Below, one piece after another: positions 48,740-62,699 of a stretch of 64,000 bases of DNA. Origin of the DNA: Rosa chinensis. Its lineage: Eukaryota > Streptophyta > Magnoliopsida > Rosales > Rosaceae. Location: assembly GCF_002994745.2 (NCBI RefSeq), contig NC_037090.1, forward strand, positions 38,931,001-38,995,000. The letters run 5' to 3'. Below the pieces are notes generated by a model, which saw only the letters and a program-made list of their open reading frames with translations, had not been told where the DNA came from and ran no database searches. A program made the translations under genes and the position numbers. Positions within the stretch are counted from its first letter, which is position 1. Each line of letters starts with the position of its first letter.

Positions 48740-51700
48740 TGTGACGCCTTAGGGCTTATATCATAACCGAAATGAGAAGAGTTCAACAACAACAATAAAA
48801 CAAAGGGTGAGGCGTGCTCCCAAGTAGGCGGACCTCGCAGAGTTCAACATTGAAAGAAAAACGAGTAAATCGATAGAGTACCAAAAGGGAAGAACTTCAA
48901 GCAATAGGGACAGCAACACATGGACTCGGCCAACAACCCACTTCTAGTCCAAATCTTTCGGAGTGACCTCGTGGTAACCTGAAATATAGGGGTCAGCATT
49001 TCGTCCTCGCTAGCCCAATAGGGGCCGACCCAACCTTAGTTAGGTTTGAAAACTAGTAGGTAAAACATAGCTACTAGAATATAGATTGCACGCATTTGTA
49101 AAATCGAGTAAAACAAATGCAAACAAAAACAATCATCGTTATCCTTTTTCAGGAAATCATATGCAGCATGCTTCACACAACTTGGAGCTCCGAGAGACTT
49201 ACCTGCCGGCTAAACTAAAACAAATCGGTGATCGACCCGGTTCGTCATCCTTCAAGAACCGGCCAACTACTCTGTAGTCCTTGTGACTATAAGTAGCGAA
49301 AGTGTCCATTTCCTGGCCCTGAGTGTCCTATGACTGGTTCACTGTCAGTACTCACCCTTCCTCAACAAACATAGGAGCACAGCCCCTTCCGGAGGTTCAC
49401 AGTTATCGACAGCGTGGGATCCCTAGGAATCAACGCATCTAGGTCCCATTCACTTTCAGGTCGCAAGCACAAACATACAATGGGTACAGTATCTCAACAT
49501 GCAAGTCTAGCCTCGGTTTTCGCAATTAGGAATTATGAAAACACAGGTATCATAAGACATCGACTAATGAACAACCAAAAACGTACTTGCAAGCAACATA
49601 CCATTATACTAGAACATTCCACGTATATCGAAAAACCTTTAACAAGGAAGGGACAACTCACCCTACCTGGAAATGCCGGCGTATTCCACACACTGGTGTT
49701 TTCCGCTTAAGCTTCCTTAACGATCGTGTTTCCTGAACCATTACTTAGTTTATAAGTAATTATCGAGGTAAACATCATGATCAACTCTAAGTAATCGTGC
49801 ATACTAAATCCCGAGAAATTTTTGAGTGCTCTTGTCAGTCCATGCTAGCATTTGACCTGGTTTAACGAATCAATCAGACATTGACACGTGGTTTTCAATT
49901 TATTGAATTAAAATGTAAACTCTTTCTCCTTATTTGGGAAAAGACCATTTTGGGTCCTCCTTGAATGACCTTTTATTCATTATCTCTTCGTCTTCATCCT
50001 CCAACCTCATCATTATCCATAATTTGCATAACTGTCTTCTGCAACTATAACCAATGTTGGGAGAGTGAACCAATTAATCTTAAAATATGTTATATGTCCC
50101 CCAATATTGATTGGGTCCTTCAAATTTGAATTGTATTTGGAATTTAATTGGATAAGTTGCAATCCTTCAAAAACTTACTGAGTTCAGGAGTTTTTGGATA
50201 TGAGAGGTCAATCTGTGTAATCTAATTGATTTTTCTAGCTAGAAGCTTTGGTCATCAGTGCCGAGGATTTCACTGAGGCTATATCCACAGGTTTGATCGA
50301 TCTTGCTTTATAATAATCATCAAGTATTTGAATTCAAATCAAATTAGAATTTCCGATCTTAAGAATATAATCCGATGGCTTTTTAAGGATAGGGCAGGTG
50401 TAGCAGGAGGATCTTGATGATAGTGTTGATGGGATATAGAGTTCGAGAAAATTTTTCATTAGCAGGATCATGAAGAACGAAGCCGAGAGTAAAAGCCTTG
50501 AATGGTCTTTTTAATAAATGACTGAGTTAATTAGATTTTAGTGGAAACCACGTGTCAAATTTTCATTGGGGCGTCATACCACTTGGCAATCCAAGGTGGT
50601 TTGACTGGAGCACCTAATAATTTCTCCTAAATTCCTTTATTTCAATGAGGTCATTTATTATTTCTTTCAACTTTTACCAATTTGAGAAACTAACTTATTT
50701 CTTAAAAAGGAAAAACGTCATGATCGCTTCATTAAACTATCGTCAATCCAAGTGACCAAAGTCGAGTCGATCCTCTCGTTTTACGAGGTCGGTCAACCCT
50801 GATAAACTCTCAGAGTTCTTTTGACCTTTGACTACTGACTTTTGACCGAGTATCCTTTTATTTACTATTATTTCTTATTTATTAAAAATAAATAAGTAAA
50901 TAATTATAAATAAAGTTTTACTTATACTTTTATCCATTTACTCCTCCTTTTTCACCTTTTTACTTTTACCATAATTCTTACCTCCTCACTTTCACCTTTA
51001 TCTTTTTACCTCCTTTTTACCGAATTTACCTTTACTTTCACCTTCTTCACTTTTTACCACCTTACCACAGTAAAACTCAATTAATTCAACTTTTACACAT
51101 TTTCTTTATTTTCTTTTTCTTCCAAAATAAAGACATTTCTTTTCTTCTTCCTTTTCTTTTTCTTTTGGCCAAAATTACACAACAACAATCCCCAAAACCT
51201 TCAACACCAAATTCCAACACTTTGAAAACTAGGCTAATAAAATCCTACTAATTAAACCCTCCTCAAATATCTATTTTTCACAATTTTCCACTAACAAAAT
51301 AATTCAACAAAAATCAAAATCAACACAACAAATTCCAAAAATTCTAGGGTTTGTCCAAAACTCATTCCTTACCCTTTCTTCTTCAAAACTCACAACCTAT
51401 TCCTCCTCCTTGGCCTTCTTCACCTACAAATCCGTCCAAAATCAACATCACAACCAAAAATTCGAAACAAGGTTGCATGGGATAGATCCTTACCACAAAT
51501 TCTTGCCAAACCCATAGCCAAGACTTTTGGTTTAAGAGAAAATCAGGTTCATGCACCAAAATCACAAATCAAAATCAAAAACACAAATTTGGGAGGAAAT
51601 AAGTATAGATCGGATGAATAGAGGCTAGATTAGGAGTAAGATTACCTTGATTTGAACCTAGAATAAAGAAATCACAAAAAACCCCAAATTGGCTTCGGGT

Positions 51701-51841
51701 TCTAGGGTTTTTGGAGGATTGAATGGCCAAATTTCATGATTTTAGGGTTTAGGGAAGAGGGAATGAAGATGAGAAAATCTGAAAATTTTGGTGAAGATTG
51801 GGGCTCCGGCGACTGCGGCGTCCGGAGAGAGAGGGAGAGCT

Positions 51842-51917
<76 letters not shown>

Positions 51918-52339
51918 GTGAGAAAATGATGCTTGAGGCTGGGGTTTGAGAGAGTGTGTTGCTTAAATACATCTCCCTTTTAATGAGTGCGAAAAGACTA
52001 ATCTACCCCTCCTTTTGGGCCAAGTGGGATTGGGCTGCTCCATTTTCATTTTTCTCTTAATTTCCCTCAAGTGCGCACTCCGAAAATATACTTCAAACAT
52101 CCTTATTTCTCCGACACTTCACCGAATCATTTCGGGAAAATTTTTCGAGCTTGTCCTAAGCCTCGATACTTTAAAAATAGTTTCTTAGTCCCAAATTGGA
52201 TTTTCTCTAAATTCCTAACCCTTTAAAATGGCCTCAAAGTCTTAACCTAAGCGCTAATACTTTTGTACCTTACCAATACGTAGTTTCATACGTTATGCGA
52301 CAAAATTAAAATAAACAAGAAAAAGTACGGGGTTCTACA
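48740..52339 (-). mobile_element. Large gypsy-type LTR (about 3.6 kb), minus orientation
   Basis: On the minus strand it begins TGTAGAACCCCGTAC, a typical start for chromovirus-type LTRs, and may end ...GGCGTCACA at 48740. A TATTTAAG box near 51962 (minus) precedes a CT-rich, GC-rich UTR-like block (51700-51950), the usual promoter/R/U5 order. No 5-bp target duplication was found and no gag-pol adjoins it, so the edges and the solo-LTR status are uncertain. Confidence 0.45.
51844..51913 (+). repeat. (GA)n microsatellite
   Basis: About 70 bp of uninterrupted GA dinucleotides. Confidence 0.95.
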
Positions 52340-54052
52340 CTAGAGACGGTATCATGAAAGCCCATTTTCCTCTCCGCCTTAGTGGCGTGAAGATATGGGA
52401 GCGAGTTTGGGAATACCTTAGCCTGGGAGGTTATCACCGAGCCAGGGAGCTTCACTTGTATGGCTATTGTCTTCCCCTATTTATGCTTTATTATTTTTGA
52501 CTAGCGGGTTGGTCTGTTTTATTCTTTCAAGTATTTTTCGTAAAAACTTACATGCATCGTTAATTTTGTAAGCGTACAAGTGGGAAAGTAGTGAGTTCTC
52601 GATTTCCTTTTATTTTTGATTATTTATTTTCGTCCCCTTTCTCTAACGTTTTTAATTACTTTTTCCTGAGCCATTCGGTTTAAAATGGGCAGTCTGCAGA
52701 TTAGCTGGTTCGGCACATTAAGAGTTGAAGCATAGCATTAGCTGCGGTTGTATTTTGATTGTAGGTGACTTATTTAACCTACGTGTAATTTGATTTCATT
52801 TTTCTTATTTCGATTGCTCTGATAACTTATGTGATTAATATTTTAAAGTGTAGGGTTATATCTATGTATTTGGAAATATGTTAAATTTCAGATATTCAAT
52901 TGACTATTATGAAATAGTCGTGATTATGAGGAGCATGTAAACTCCAGCAGTAGTTAAGGATGGTATTTGTTTTTAGAAGTGTAAAGTGTTTTTTTTTTAC
53001 AAGTTTTGGGAAAGTCCATCTTTAGGGGTGATTCAGCCGAATTTTCTGTAAACTTGTTCCTAAGGTGGGCACCACAGGGTCACCTCTGATTTCTGGATGA
53101 AATCTGAGGCTAGACCTATCATATAGTCGTAATCATTACTGCATTCATAGCAGACTTATTTATCATAATGGCGGGTCCAAAATATTTGATCACTCCCACA
53201 CCATATTTCACTCTTTCAAGTTTCCATCATTCAAAAGAGATACACAAACATGAAAATAAAGCATACCAAAATAACTCTCTAAAATGGCTGACGTTTTATA
53301 TTTGTAATCCTAAAAGGAGAATCAATTAGGTTTGAAATGTTAGATGGTTAAAATGATATTTTTGATTAAATATTTTGATAAATAAATAAACTGACAAAAA
53401 TGTAACAACAATCAAATATGACATTAAATTAAGGTCTGAAATCTTAGTCAAGTAGAGTCTCTAGTTAGCATTGCACGCCGCTTATGATAACTTTTGATCA
53501 CCCAATACATCCACAGTATAGTACTTATTCCCATAGAATTAGTATTATCCTCCAACATGCCTGATAACGATGTCAATGGAGAAAGATTTTAATCCTTATT
53601 CAAGACACACTAGTAGCTAGAATAACACTTAATTTTCTCTAGTTAGCTTAATTAGCTAGCTAATTATCATGAACATGTCATGACACATGATGTTATAATA
53701 AAGTTATCTTCTCTAGCCACATGAATTAATGTACTTGATTTTGCTGAATGCTAAACAAAACCGGTCATTCGTCACCAACTATATATGTATAGTACTTCAA
53801 AAAAAAAAAAACTATATATGTATAGTGCCTTATGCGTTACCAGATTAGGATTTAGTTATATATATGTACTCTAGAACAAGCAAATAGAATAACTTGGTTC
53901 TCGTAAGAGGTTAGTGGCCTTAACCTTTAACAGTTGGTGGTTTGTTTCTACGTAGATATCCATTAGCAAACTCAGGTTTGTGGCATAGAAGTTTGGTGTA
54001 CTAGTTTGGAATGGTAGCTATTAGTTAGTGCTCCATTAGCAAACTAAGTATC
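52340..54052. other. AT-rich spacer, no gene
   Basis: Contains LTR-like non-coding text to about 53110 and AT-rich DNA after it. A 16-bp direct repeat around a short A-tail (53778-53826) is listed separately. No frame has protein-like composition. Confidence 0.4.
53778..53826. repeat. 16-bp direct repeat around a 17-bp A-tailed insertion
   Basis: ACTATATATGTATAGT at 53778-53793 and exactly at 53811-53826, enclosing ACTTCAAAAAAAAAAAA. This is the pattern of a severely truncated target-primed retroinsertion. Confidence 0.65.
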
Positions 54053-54059
54053 GTACTTG

Positions 54060-54179
54060 TTTTTTTTTTTTTTTTTTTTTAATAAAAAGAAGATCAAAAG
54101 ATTTCATTCCTACTCCTATGATGACTCGAATCCATAACCTCGATTTTAGGTAGTGGGTGCTCTACCTCCATGATGACTT
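54060..54179 (-). mobile_element. Short tRNA-derived SINE, 7-bp or longer TSD
   Basis: GTACTTG at 54053-54059 and 54180-54186 flank a 120-bp insert that starts with a T-run on the plus strand. On the minus strand the head has box A-like TGGAGGTAGAGCACC and box B-like GGATTCGAGTC about 35 bp apart, then a tail of A residues. Confidence 0.6.
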
Positions 54180-54993
54180 GTACTTGCTTTTTTCTTGTTT
54201 CTTAATTTCTTTTAAATGCTTTCTACCTACAATTTCCTATATATAAGAAGCTAATGAATAAACAACGTTGTTTTAAGTATGCACGCTGTTGCACGAGAAG
54301 AACTAAGATGAGAGACCCTAGTATATTAGAGAACTCCATAAACTTTTCAGCCGTTAGTTTCGAATTCAGAGTGATCGAAAATATATAATAGCAAGATACC
54401 AGGCTAACTAGAAGCCACGTATCTAAAATAAATTAGAACGATGGGCACATTACAAACCAAAGAGCCTGGTGCATGCATGTTTTCACTTTCAGTACAAGAG
54501 AAATGGATTGCAGACATTAATATTACCACGTACTGAAATTACAACTTCGACTGTGATTATGGATAAAATCTTTATATGATACCTAAATTATCATGAAATG
54601 CACTTTTTGGTACCTACAAATTTTTAGGGAGTCTAGTGTATTATCCCTCCGTTAGCCATTTTAGTACTTATGTCAATTATTCCATTAAAGTATGGGTAAA
54701 ATCGTAAAACACATATTTTTCATATTTCTTTTACAAATTTTTGATTAAACTAAATTGAAAATTGGGGTTGTGACCACTTACCCGATTTTAGGCTAAAAAT
54801 TGCACACTTACTCCACTAAGAGTTTTTTAACCTCATTTACCCAATCTAACAACTACTGACAATTTTACCCTCATTAATCAAATTGAAAGCTAAAAATTGC
54901 ACACTTACTCCACTAAGAGTTTTTTAACCTCATTTACCCAATCTAACAACTACTGACAATTTTACCCTCATTAATCAAATTGAAACTCATCCG

Positions 54994-54995
<2 letters not shown>

Positions 54996-55084
<89 letters not shown>
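54996..55084 (+). repeat. (CT)n microsatellite followed by a C-run
   Basis: About 88 bp of CT dinucleotides, then roughly ten C residues to 55094. It gives spurious Ser/Leu and Arg/Glu frames. Confidence 0.95.
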
Positions 55085-55086
<2 letters not shown>

Positions 55087-55118
55087 CCCCCCCCGGCTAG
55101 CCTCCATCCCCGTCGCTA

Positions 55119-55293
55119 ATGGCTCTACCGCCATCGCCGTGGAGCAAGAAGGAATGGGTCCTCTCGGAAATCGATGAAAACGACAATGTTAGCGCCTCCT
55201 GGAGATCGAACTCGCTCCTCCGCCGCCTTCTCCACAGCTGGCAAACGCTATCTCTGCCCGATATTGAGGACGACGAGGAGATCCGGGACAGGT
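55119..55293 (+). pseudogene. Captured 5' exon-like fragment
   Basis: A frame from the ATG at 55119 reads MALPPSPWSKKEWVLSEIDE, continues for about 58 codons with an acidic end (LPDIEDDEEIRDR) and stops in TAG near 55291. It is GC-rich unlike the surroundings. Not recognised; its place inside a TIR element suggests a transduplicated first exon. Confidence 0.3.
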
Positions 55294-56323
55294 AGTCGTG
55301 CTCGTGCCTCGAGGACGAAAGCGAGAGGCGCGAGGAGATGGAGACGGACTCGCAATCGCAGAGGCAAGCTGAGCGAGGCGTCAGAGGATGACGACGACAC
55401 CGATTTCGAGCTTCTATGAAGGAAGTTCTTCAGAGTTAGGCGCTGCGTTTGCTGAGGTGCTGGACGACGTTGTTTTCTGACCACTCTCGGCCTTCGCATC
55501 GCCGTTACCGTGGTGTGGTCTGTAGCCCGGTTTCAAACTTTTTTTTTTTTTTTGGATTGAGTCCCAACTCCCAATTACATTCTCCACTGCCAGTCTGGGA
55601 GGATGGCGTGCTCAAGCCGGCTAAAGTTATACATGTCAGGAAGGAAAGAAGAAAGAAGAATGAAAAAAAAAGGTTTTATTGAGGAGTTATACATGTCTAT
55701 TGCGACCATATTGAGGTAATAATAAGATTATTACTGGGTAATAATAAGATTATTTATTTGGATAAACCTACAAAAACTTTCAAAATTATAAACATCTTCA
55801 TTTTTTATTAATTATTGATCCCTAATAAATTTGTTACTGGGGGGCAATAATATAATTACTGGGCATTATTAGGGGCAATAAAATCAGATGCCGGAATCCC
55901 ATCACTAGTCTGGTAGCCAGATTCGGGATTCCGGTGAACGGTCGCCTGATTCCGGTCGCCGGATTCCCATCACCGGAGTCGGCAGATGGCCACTGGTTGC
56001 CGGAGTCCGACAAGGTGGAGGATGACTTCTCCCTCTAAATGAGAAAGAAGGAGAGGGCAAAAAAGTCCCAAAAATAAATAAAAAAGAATTAATTGGGTAT
56101 TAGGGAAATAATCTCTTAGAGTGTTTTGGGTAAACGAGGTTAAAAAACTGTTAGTAGAGCAAGTGGGCAATTTTTAAGCTGAAATTGGATAAATGATCAT
56201 TTCCCCTAAAATAAATTACACTAGGTTAAAAGAAAGACCTAGAATTGAATTTAGTGAATATCTAGATTTACCTACCATCTCTATTAAGTAATCCTATTAA
56301 TTGTTCGAGCAAAAAGTTATCTT

Positions 56324-56561
56324 TGTTTTAGAGAAACGAGGATTGAGAGAAAATCGCTGTGTATTCTCATTGATAATAGGGGCCTCTTTATATAGAGGAT
56401 TACAATGCATAAAATCTGAATTGTACAAGGAAAGATAATCATACATTGAATGGATATCTCTAAGATATTCTATGAGATTATCTATAATTAAAACTCTATT
56501 ACCACTAGGTCAAGTAACCTAGAGTTTGGGCCAAACACACAATTAGGGATTTACTTGAACA
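56324..56561 (-). repeat. 3' LTR of the copia element
   Basis: 238 bp, TG...CA. Contains a TATA-like stretch CTCTATATAAAG (minus strand) near 56390-56401. Confidence 0.85.
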
Positions 56562-57199
56562 CTCCCCCTTGTGTTGTCCAAATGCGGTGCTTCTCTTGTT
56601 GCCTGGCTAAAAACCTTGCCGAGTAACAAAAATCTAGTGGGACAAAAATAACCTTGGTTGAAGGGGGAAAAAAGCACAACACACCCTTCACGTTTCGAGA
56701 CCATACGTGTAGACATCTCCCCCTGATGTCTGCATTTCCCCCTAATGACTACGGTCATGGGAGATCGGATAACTTCCGTAAACGATGCTACCAACACGTT
56801 TCTCGAAAGTGGAATTTAGGCAATGACTTAGTGAGCAAACCTGCCACACTGTCCTCAGATTGAATCTAGTTCAAATTGATCTTGAGGAGAGTCTGTTGTT
56901 GCTGATTATGCTTGGTGTTGTCGCTTTTGATGTAGCCTTGCTTCATTTGTTCAAAACAAGCAACATCAAATACTCGTAGGCTCATCTATGGTAGACTTCA
57001 AATCACAATTTTTTCGAACATGCGTAATTATGGATCCAATCCATATACATTCACGAACCACTTCGTGAAGAGCAAGAATCTCTGCATTATTTGAAGATAT
57101 AGCGACTAGGGTCTATTCTATAAACCTCCAAGATATCACGGTGTTTACCCATGGTGAACACTTAACCAGTTTAGGAATGACCTTTGTATGGGTCAGAGA

Positions 57200-59800
57200 G
57201 ATACCCAACATCAGCAAAACCTTCCAAAACACTTATCCAGTTTTGGGGTGGGGATAAAGAACGCAGGCCAGCACTGGCGGCATTTTTGGTGTGTGATGGG
57301 TCTGAATCCATCATCATCTCTGTAGGGATAGAACAAGCCCATATCAATTGTACATCTCAAGTACCGAAAGATGTCTTTTACACTAATCAAATGGCGTCGC
57401 GTTGGCGCAGAGCTATATGTAGCTAACAAGTTCATGACAAATGAGATGTCCGGTCTTGTGCATTGAGCTAAGTACAATAATGCGCATATTGTACTTAACT
57501 AGGACATTTCTGCCCCTAGAGCATCTTCATCATCATCCTTTGAACGAAGAGGATCCTTTTTAGGATCAAGACTACTAACGATTATGGGGTGCTTGAAGGC
57601 TTGACCTTGTCAAAGCATCTATCAACACGATGCTCAAGTTCCAAATCGAGACATAATCGTGTTCTCCCAAAATCCTTCATCTCAAACTCGGATTTCAAGT
57701 GTTCAGCGGTTTCCCTTAACTCTTTAAGGGCTTCTAATGAAGATCATGTCCAACATGAACCGCGATGGAATCCAAAACTTGTTATGGATACGCGTGGGCA
57801 TATTCCTTCTCAATCAAGTAGTCATTTTAGTGAGCGCTTCAACCTATTGTAAACGCACTCCGTGGTCTAGAGCCACTTAGGGTAAATGAAGTTCACCATG
57901 AACCTTCATATATATTCCGTATCTAGATCCCCATAGAGATACGTAGTGATCACATTTGTAAGCTACATAATCAGTTATTCGGAAACTACTAAACTGACAG
58001 GGCAGTGAAGTGCAATGACATCCATTACGAGAGAATATGTCTCATCGTAGTCCATTGCAGGGTGTTTTGTGAGAATCCTTGCGCCATAAGGCGAGATTGC
58101 CATCTCTTTTTCTCATCACGCTTTCTAACGAATACCCATTAGTCAATAGGTTTTACGTTAGGAGGTGTTGGTGTCACTAGCTCAATAACCTTCCTTTTCG
58201 TTAGAGAATCCATCTTAACGTGGATCGCATCTTTCCATTTATGCCAGATTTCTCTACGTTGGCATTTATTCATCAACGGAGTGTGGTTCGATATCGTCAG
58301 ACTCAACAAACTCAAGCGCAACAAAATGCGCAACTACATCATCAATTATGGTAGAGTTTCTATTCCACGTCTCATGTACACTAGTGTAATTTTCATAGAG
58401 CTCTATATTCTCAGGAATAGGTTCTGACGTTGAGGCGTCCCCCAACGATAACCATAATCCGGAAGATTCTCATGAGACAGATTTTGAGTCTTGATGATCA
58501 AAGGATTGGAATGTGCCAAAGTATCCTTCGAATCCACGGGCCTCCCACGCATCCTAGCTGGGGCCATGGCCTATAATGCTAGAGTGCCACTCTATTTGGC
58601 GTTGGCACCATGCCTACCTCCGTGTAGGGTGGCGCTACGTCTTCTTGTAGGGACGTACTTCCTTGCAGGCATGTTTGCAGCATATTTGTGTGATCTCGTC
58701 ACTTTAACAGGGATCGAGATGAGACATATTGGGGACAGGCCACAAAAATTCCTGTCGTTCCTGCTGAACATCTGTGTTCTTATCTCCCCCTAACGACGGG
58801 AAGACTGTCTCATCAAAATAACAACCCGCAAATCTAGCGGCAATGAGATCGCCTTGCAAGGGCATTAAGTGGCGGACAATTGTTGGAGTCTTAAATCCAA
58901 CGTGGTTGCCCATTCGTCTGTAAGGACCTGTCATAGAGCGCTGTGGTGACGCAATTGGCACATAAGTGGCACACTCAAATATGCGTAAGTACGATACTTG
59001 TACCTAGTCACTAGCTGTAACGCAGAGGTAGATTGAGTGGCGATAGGTTGTAGATGAATGAGCGTAGCTGCATGTGATATTGCATCACCCCAAGCGGATG
59101 TAAGGAGATTGGTGTGCCTCACCAATGTCTGGACTACCATCGTAGTCGTTTCCGCGAGACCATTTAGGTGTGTTCATGGGAATATGATGTCCAACATCAA
59201 TCCCAATGCAATAACCATCGAAAGTCTTCGATGTAAACTCTCTAGCAATGTCAAATCCAATTGACTGAATAGGATGATCCGGGGAGTGAGCCTATTGTTG
59301 TATGATATGTGCTAGGAGTGTAGCATAAGTAGTATTTACAAGTGGACAATGGCACAACAAGTGACCAGCGTGTTTGCGTGTTAACCAACATCATGAAATA
59401 TTTAAAACGTCCGTAGGTTGGTTGAAACAGTCCACAGAATCCCTACGGATTCTATGTAAGAACAGAATGAGTATTTTTATATCCTTTGCATGGGACGGTC
59501 TCAGTCCTAATTTCCCTAAGGAACGGGCTTTGTAAAACGAGCGAGAGGCTTTAGAAGTAACCAATGAGAATTTTGGTTGGGCCTGAGCATCTGAAATGCT
59601 ATTTGAAGCAAGTTGGTGATTGTAGCATCACCTGGGGCACCATCACCATGATGGACGCCATCCATGGTGTCATGGATAGGGACTACGCTAACCCTAGGCT
59701 GGTAGTGGACAGTGGTGGTGCCCTAGGCAGCAACGTCGGTCACACTTAGTCCAGGAATCAACTTTGGATTCATGCTTCATTTCGCTCGATAGAAAAGATG
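57200..59800 (-). pseudogene. Copia pol remnant (integrase, RT, RNase H)
   Basis: From right to left: integrase C-terminal pieces (TLVRHTNLLTSAWGDAISHA; MGNHVGFKTPTIVRHLMPLQ; ARFAGCYFDETVFPSLGGDK), RT start (WHKWKDAIHVKMDSLTKRKV, TPTPPNVKPID) near 58139-58260, and the late RT/RNase H boundary (YLAQCTRPDISFVMNLLATY, VKDIFRYLRCTIDMGLFYPY) at 57300-57477. Only short frames are open and the catalytic centre is not intact anywhere I looked. Ty1/copia order (integrase before RT) is clear. Confidence 0.8.
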
Positions 59801-60599
59801 TCCATGTGAAGTCTTTAGTAGACGGATCATCATATCATGACCAAGATGACCTATCATGTTGTGACAAAACCGATATGTGTCTAAATCCAAGAGATCTTCT
59901 CTCATAACTTTATTGGATTTAATAGCTCGAATAGTGACACAAAGTCCACTACAGACCCATAAACTTCTCTAAGATGCGCCTTTATTCGCAATCATTAGAG
60001 GCATTGCAAAGGAACTCATTTCCGTTCTCTACATGCGTTTTTGCATGGAATCCGTTGGCTATTCATAGGTGCGATTTGCCCTATAAGCATAGAGAATTTC
60101 TGTGACAGTAATCAATGTGCCATTTGGCAAGGGGAACTTGGGCTATTCCATGTCCTTGAATTAATACTGATGGCTCAGCCATTATAGTCACAAAATAATA
60201 TGCTTAGAATCAAAATGGAGTCAAAATGAAAAGAACTCAAAATTTTATTCATAAGCCAACGGAGTCACATCATTGTTTCTTTGATCAAAGAAAATCTAAT
60301 CCAAAATGCTAGCTAATGCAAAACAATGGTAGTCGTCTAACTTCTTTCGGTAATTCCAAAGTGAATGTGACCAGGTGAGTAAGAGATGTCGGTGGAGCAA
60401 GACTCGCTTAAGTACCACAAATCTCAGAACCTTTCTAGACATCACACTTACTTTGGGGTGAGCCTACTTTGAAGAAAGAATAAACCATTGGTATTTACTA
60501 CAAAGTATATGGCAATTGCCTATTACATCTCTTGGAAAAATAAAGACTTAAACAGAATTGGCGATCTATTGATCCCAGCCAGATTTGTAGTCTTCAACC

Positions 60600-61652
60600 C
60601 TTCACTCTAGATCATCTTCTTGTTCCACATAGTGAGCTTCTCTTGCTTCAAATATGCTTTGTAGGCGGTGACAAGTTCTTCATGAGCTCTACAAATGTGT
60701 GCCCAATGATCAGACACTCCACATCGAGAACATACATATCTTTACTCAAACTCCATTGATTGATGCGCTTTGAAAGCGTCGTTTAGATGGCTCTTAGTGT
60801 TGGTGGTGCCACCAACATGGCCAGAGGCGTTGCCTCCCTCTCTCTTTCCACGTTAACCTCTTCGGTTCCGTGTTCGCCTATTTTGGCGGTTACCTTCCCA
60901 AGTAGAGCGATTATATCGACCAGAATGTCCAAATGTATCCCTAAGATTAGGGTTTCGCTCTTGGCGCCCTCCTCTCTTTGGGGTGCGACTATAATTGGAT
61001 TCAGGAATATGCTTTGTCCCACGGATCTCGAATTATAGTTCTTCACAAGGATGTTGTCATGCTTTTTAGTGACATTCATAGCTCCAATGAGCTCATGAAA
61101 CCTTGTGATCCGTCTTGTAATAACATCGATTCGATAGTTCTTAGCAACCATTAATGCAGAGACAGGGAAGGTAGAGAAAGTCTTCTCAATCAACATCGCA
61201 TTTGTGATCTCTTTACCACAGAATTCCATTAAGAATTTAATGCGAAGTGCTTCCGAGTTGTAGTCAAGAACTGACTTGAAATCACAGAAGCGGAGGCTAT
61301 GCCATCTCACTTCTAGGTCAGGAAGCAGGGAGTCACGGACGTTGCCAAATCTTTCTTCGAGTGAGACCCACAGCCTTCTGGGGTCTTCTTCATTCATTCA
61401 CTCGTACTGGAGTGAATCATCCATATGACGAGTCATTAGGATGATGGCTTTCGCCTTATTTGGCTCTAAGGCTGCTCTATTTGCTTCCAAAGTTTGAGCT
61501 TGCTCAACAGTTAGCACGTCCTGGCTAGGCTCGAGAATCATATCTAGGATTCCATCGGCCTTGAGATGCTGGCGGACATCACGAACTCACCTGTGATATC
61601 CAGAGCCAGTTGTTCCTAATAGAGCAAAGTCCAATTTGTTCAGGTTACTCAT
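60600..61652 (-). pseudogene. Copia gag remnant with zinc knuckle
   Basis: Start ATG at 61652 (MSNLNKLDFALLGTTGSGYH). A stop follows early, then a 204-codon frame (60783-61397) with the gag signature LWVSLEERFGNVRDSLLPDL and FCGKEITNAMLIEKTFSTFP. A zinc knuckle CX2CX4HX4C (CSRCGVSDHWAHIC) sits near 60692-60735 in another frame. Gag forms the virus-like particle; this copy is dead. Confidence 0.8.
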
Positions 61653-62699
61653 CCTGAAAGAGAACAAGGAAAAAGGGTTAGTTTGGGAGCATAAAAGGCT
61701 ACCACGAAAACATATAAAATTCCTGAGTGTAATCGCTTCCAAGAAATTAAATTCCAAGAGGTATTGGATTAGATCGAAATAATGACGTAAGTGGTCAATC
61801 ATAAATTCTCTACAAACTCTAAGTTTGGAGATCTCAACAAGCTCTAAGCTTGGAGTGAGCACAAACCCCCACAGTTCGGCTTAATTAGGTCTCCCCTATG
61901 ATGAAGAAAGGGGGGTAGAAAAAGGGAGTTTGCAAGTCCCCGAAAAAGAAGACAAATTGAATTTAAAAACTCTAAAAAAAGGGGAACGTTTAGTAAAAAA
62001 TACATTGAAATAGGTCACCGAAAAAGTGCCCGGAAAGTGGCCGGAAATTTCGCTAGAAAAGTCACCTAAAAGTTGACCTGAATCGGTCAACCGATCGATG
62101 ACCGGTGCTGACCGTCGCTGACCTGGCAGTGGGGTCCTGATACTGACGAGGTAGTGGGTCCTTGGGAGCTGACATGGCAGTGGGTCCTGGAAGCTGACGT
62201 GACAGTGGGCCTGCGTCTGTGGGCTTCTGGGCCGAGACAATCTTCTTCTGGGCCGAAGGCTTGGGCCAGTTGCAAGGGGCTTCTCCTTCCTCCTTTTTTT
62301 TCTTTCTTCCTTTTCCTTTTACGGATTTTCTGCCGGACGATTCAGTCAGCCAGTTCGGTGAGTTTTAGGCCTGTTTTTAGGGTTTTTCTTCCGATTTCTG
62401 AATCTTCAGATTGAGTAGTGTATGCTGACAAAATTTGGCTGAAATTGGATTCCCGGAAGATGGTGAACTGGTGGAATATTTGTTGCGGGTTGTATGGAGC
62501 TTCCGGTGGCTGGTTCGGTAGGTTTCCGGCCTGTTCTTCGGGTGTTGCCGCCGGTTCTGGACTCCTGGGATCTAGTACTTCAAAGTGTGGGGTGGAGGCA
62601 GAAGAGTCTTCAATGTTTTGTATTCAGATTCAAGGTTTTTAGCTTCTTGAATCATGGTTTGGCTATTTGTTTTAGGATTAGGGCTTCGTGCTGATAACG

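Larger units (their letters stand above)
54764..56206. mobile_element. TIR element with microsatellite and captured exon
   Basis: Inverted ends start GGGG on both sides, with shared blocks such as TTTTAGGCTAAAAATTGC and AGTTTTTTAACCTC; the similarity runs about 100 bp. The left TIR region is duplicated in tandem (period 97: 54792-54888 and 54889-54985). Interior: (CT)n, a run of C, and GC-rich codon-like DNA at 55100-55450. No convincing target duplication. Confidence 0.6.

Noticed and set aside
51742..51972. Ser/Leu-repeat protein
   Set aside because: Produced by the (GA)n microsatellite; no gene structure supports it.
54943..55177. Arg/Glu or Ser/Leu repeat proteins on both strands
   Set aside because: Artefacts of the (CT)n microsatellite.
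55174..55419. Arg-rich 81-codon frame
   Set aside because: It is the shifted reading of a GC-rich captured exon; a different frame in the same DNA looks more protein-like.
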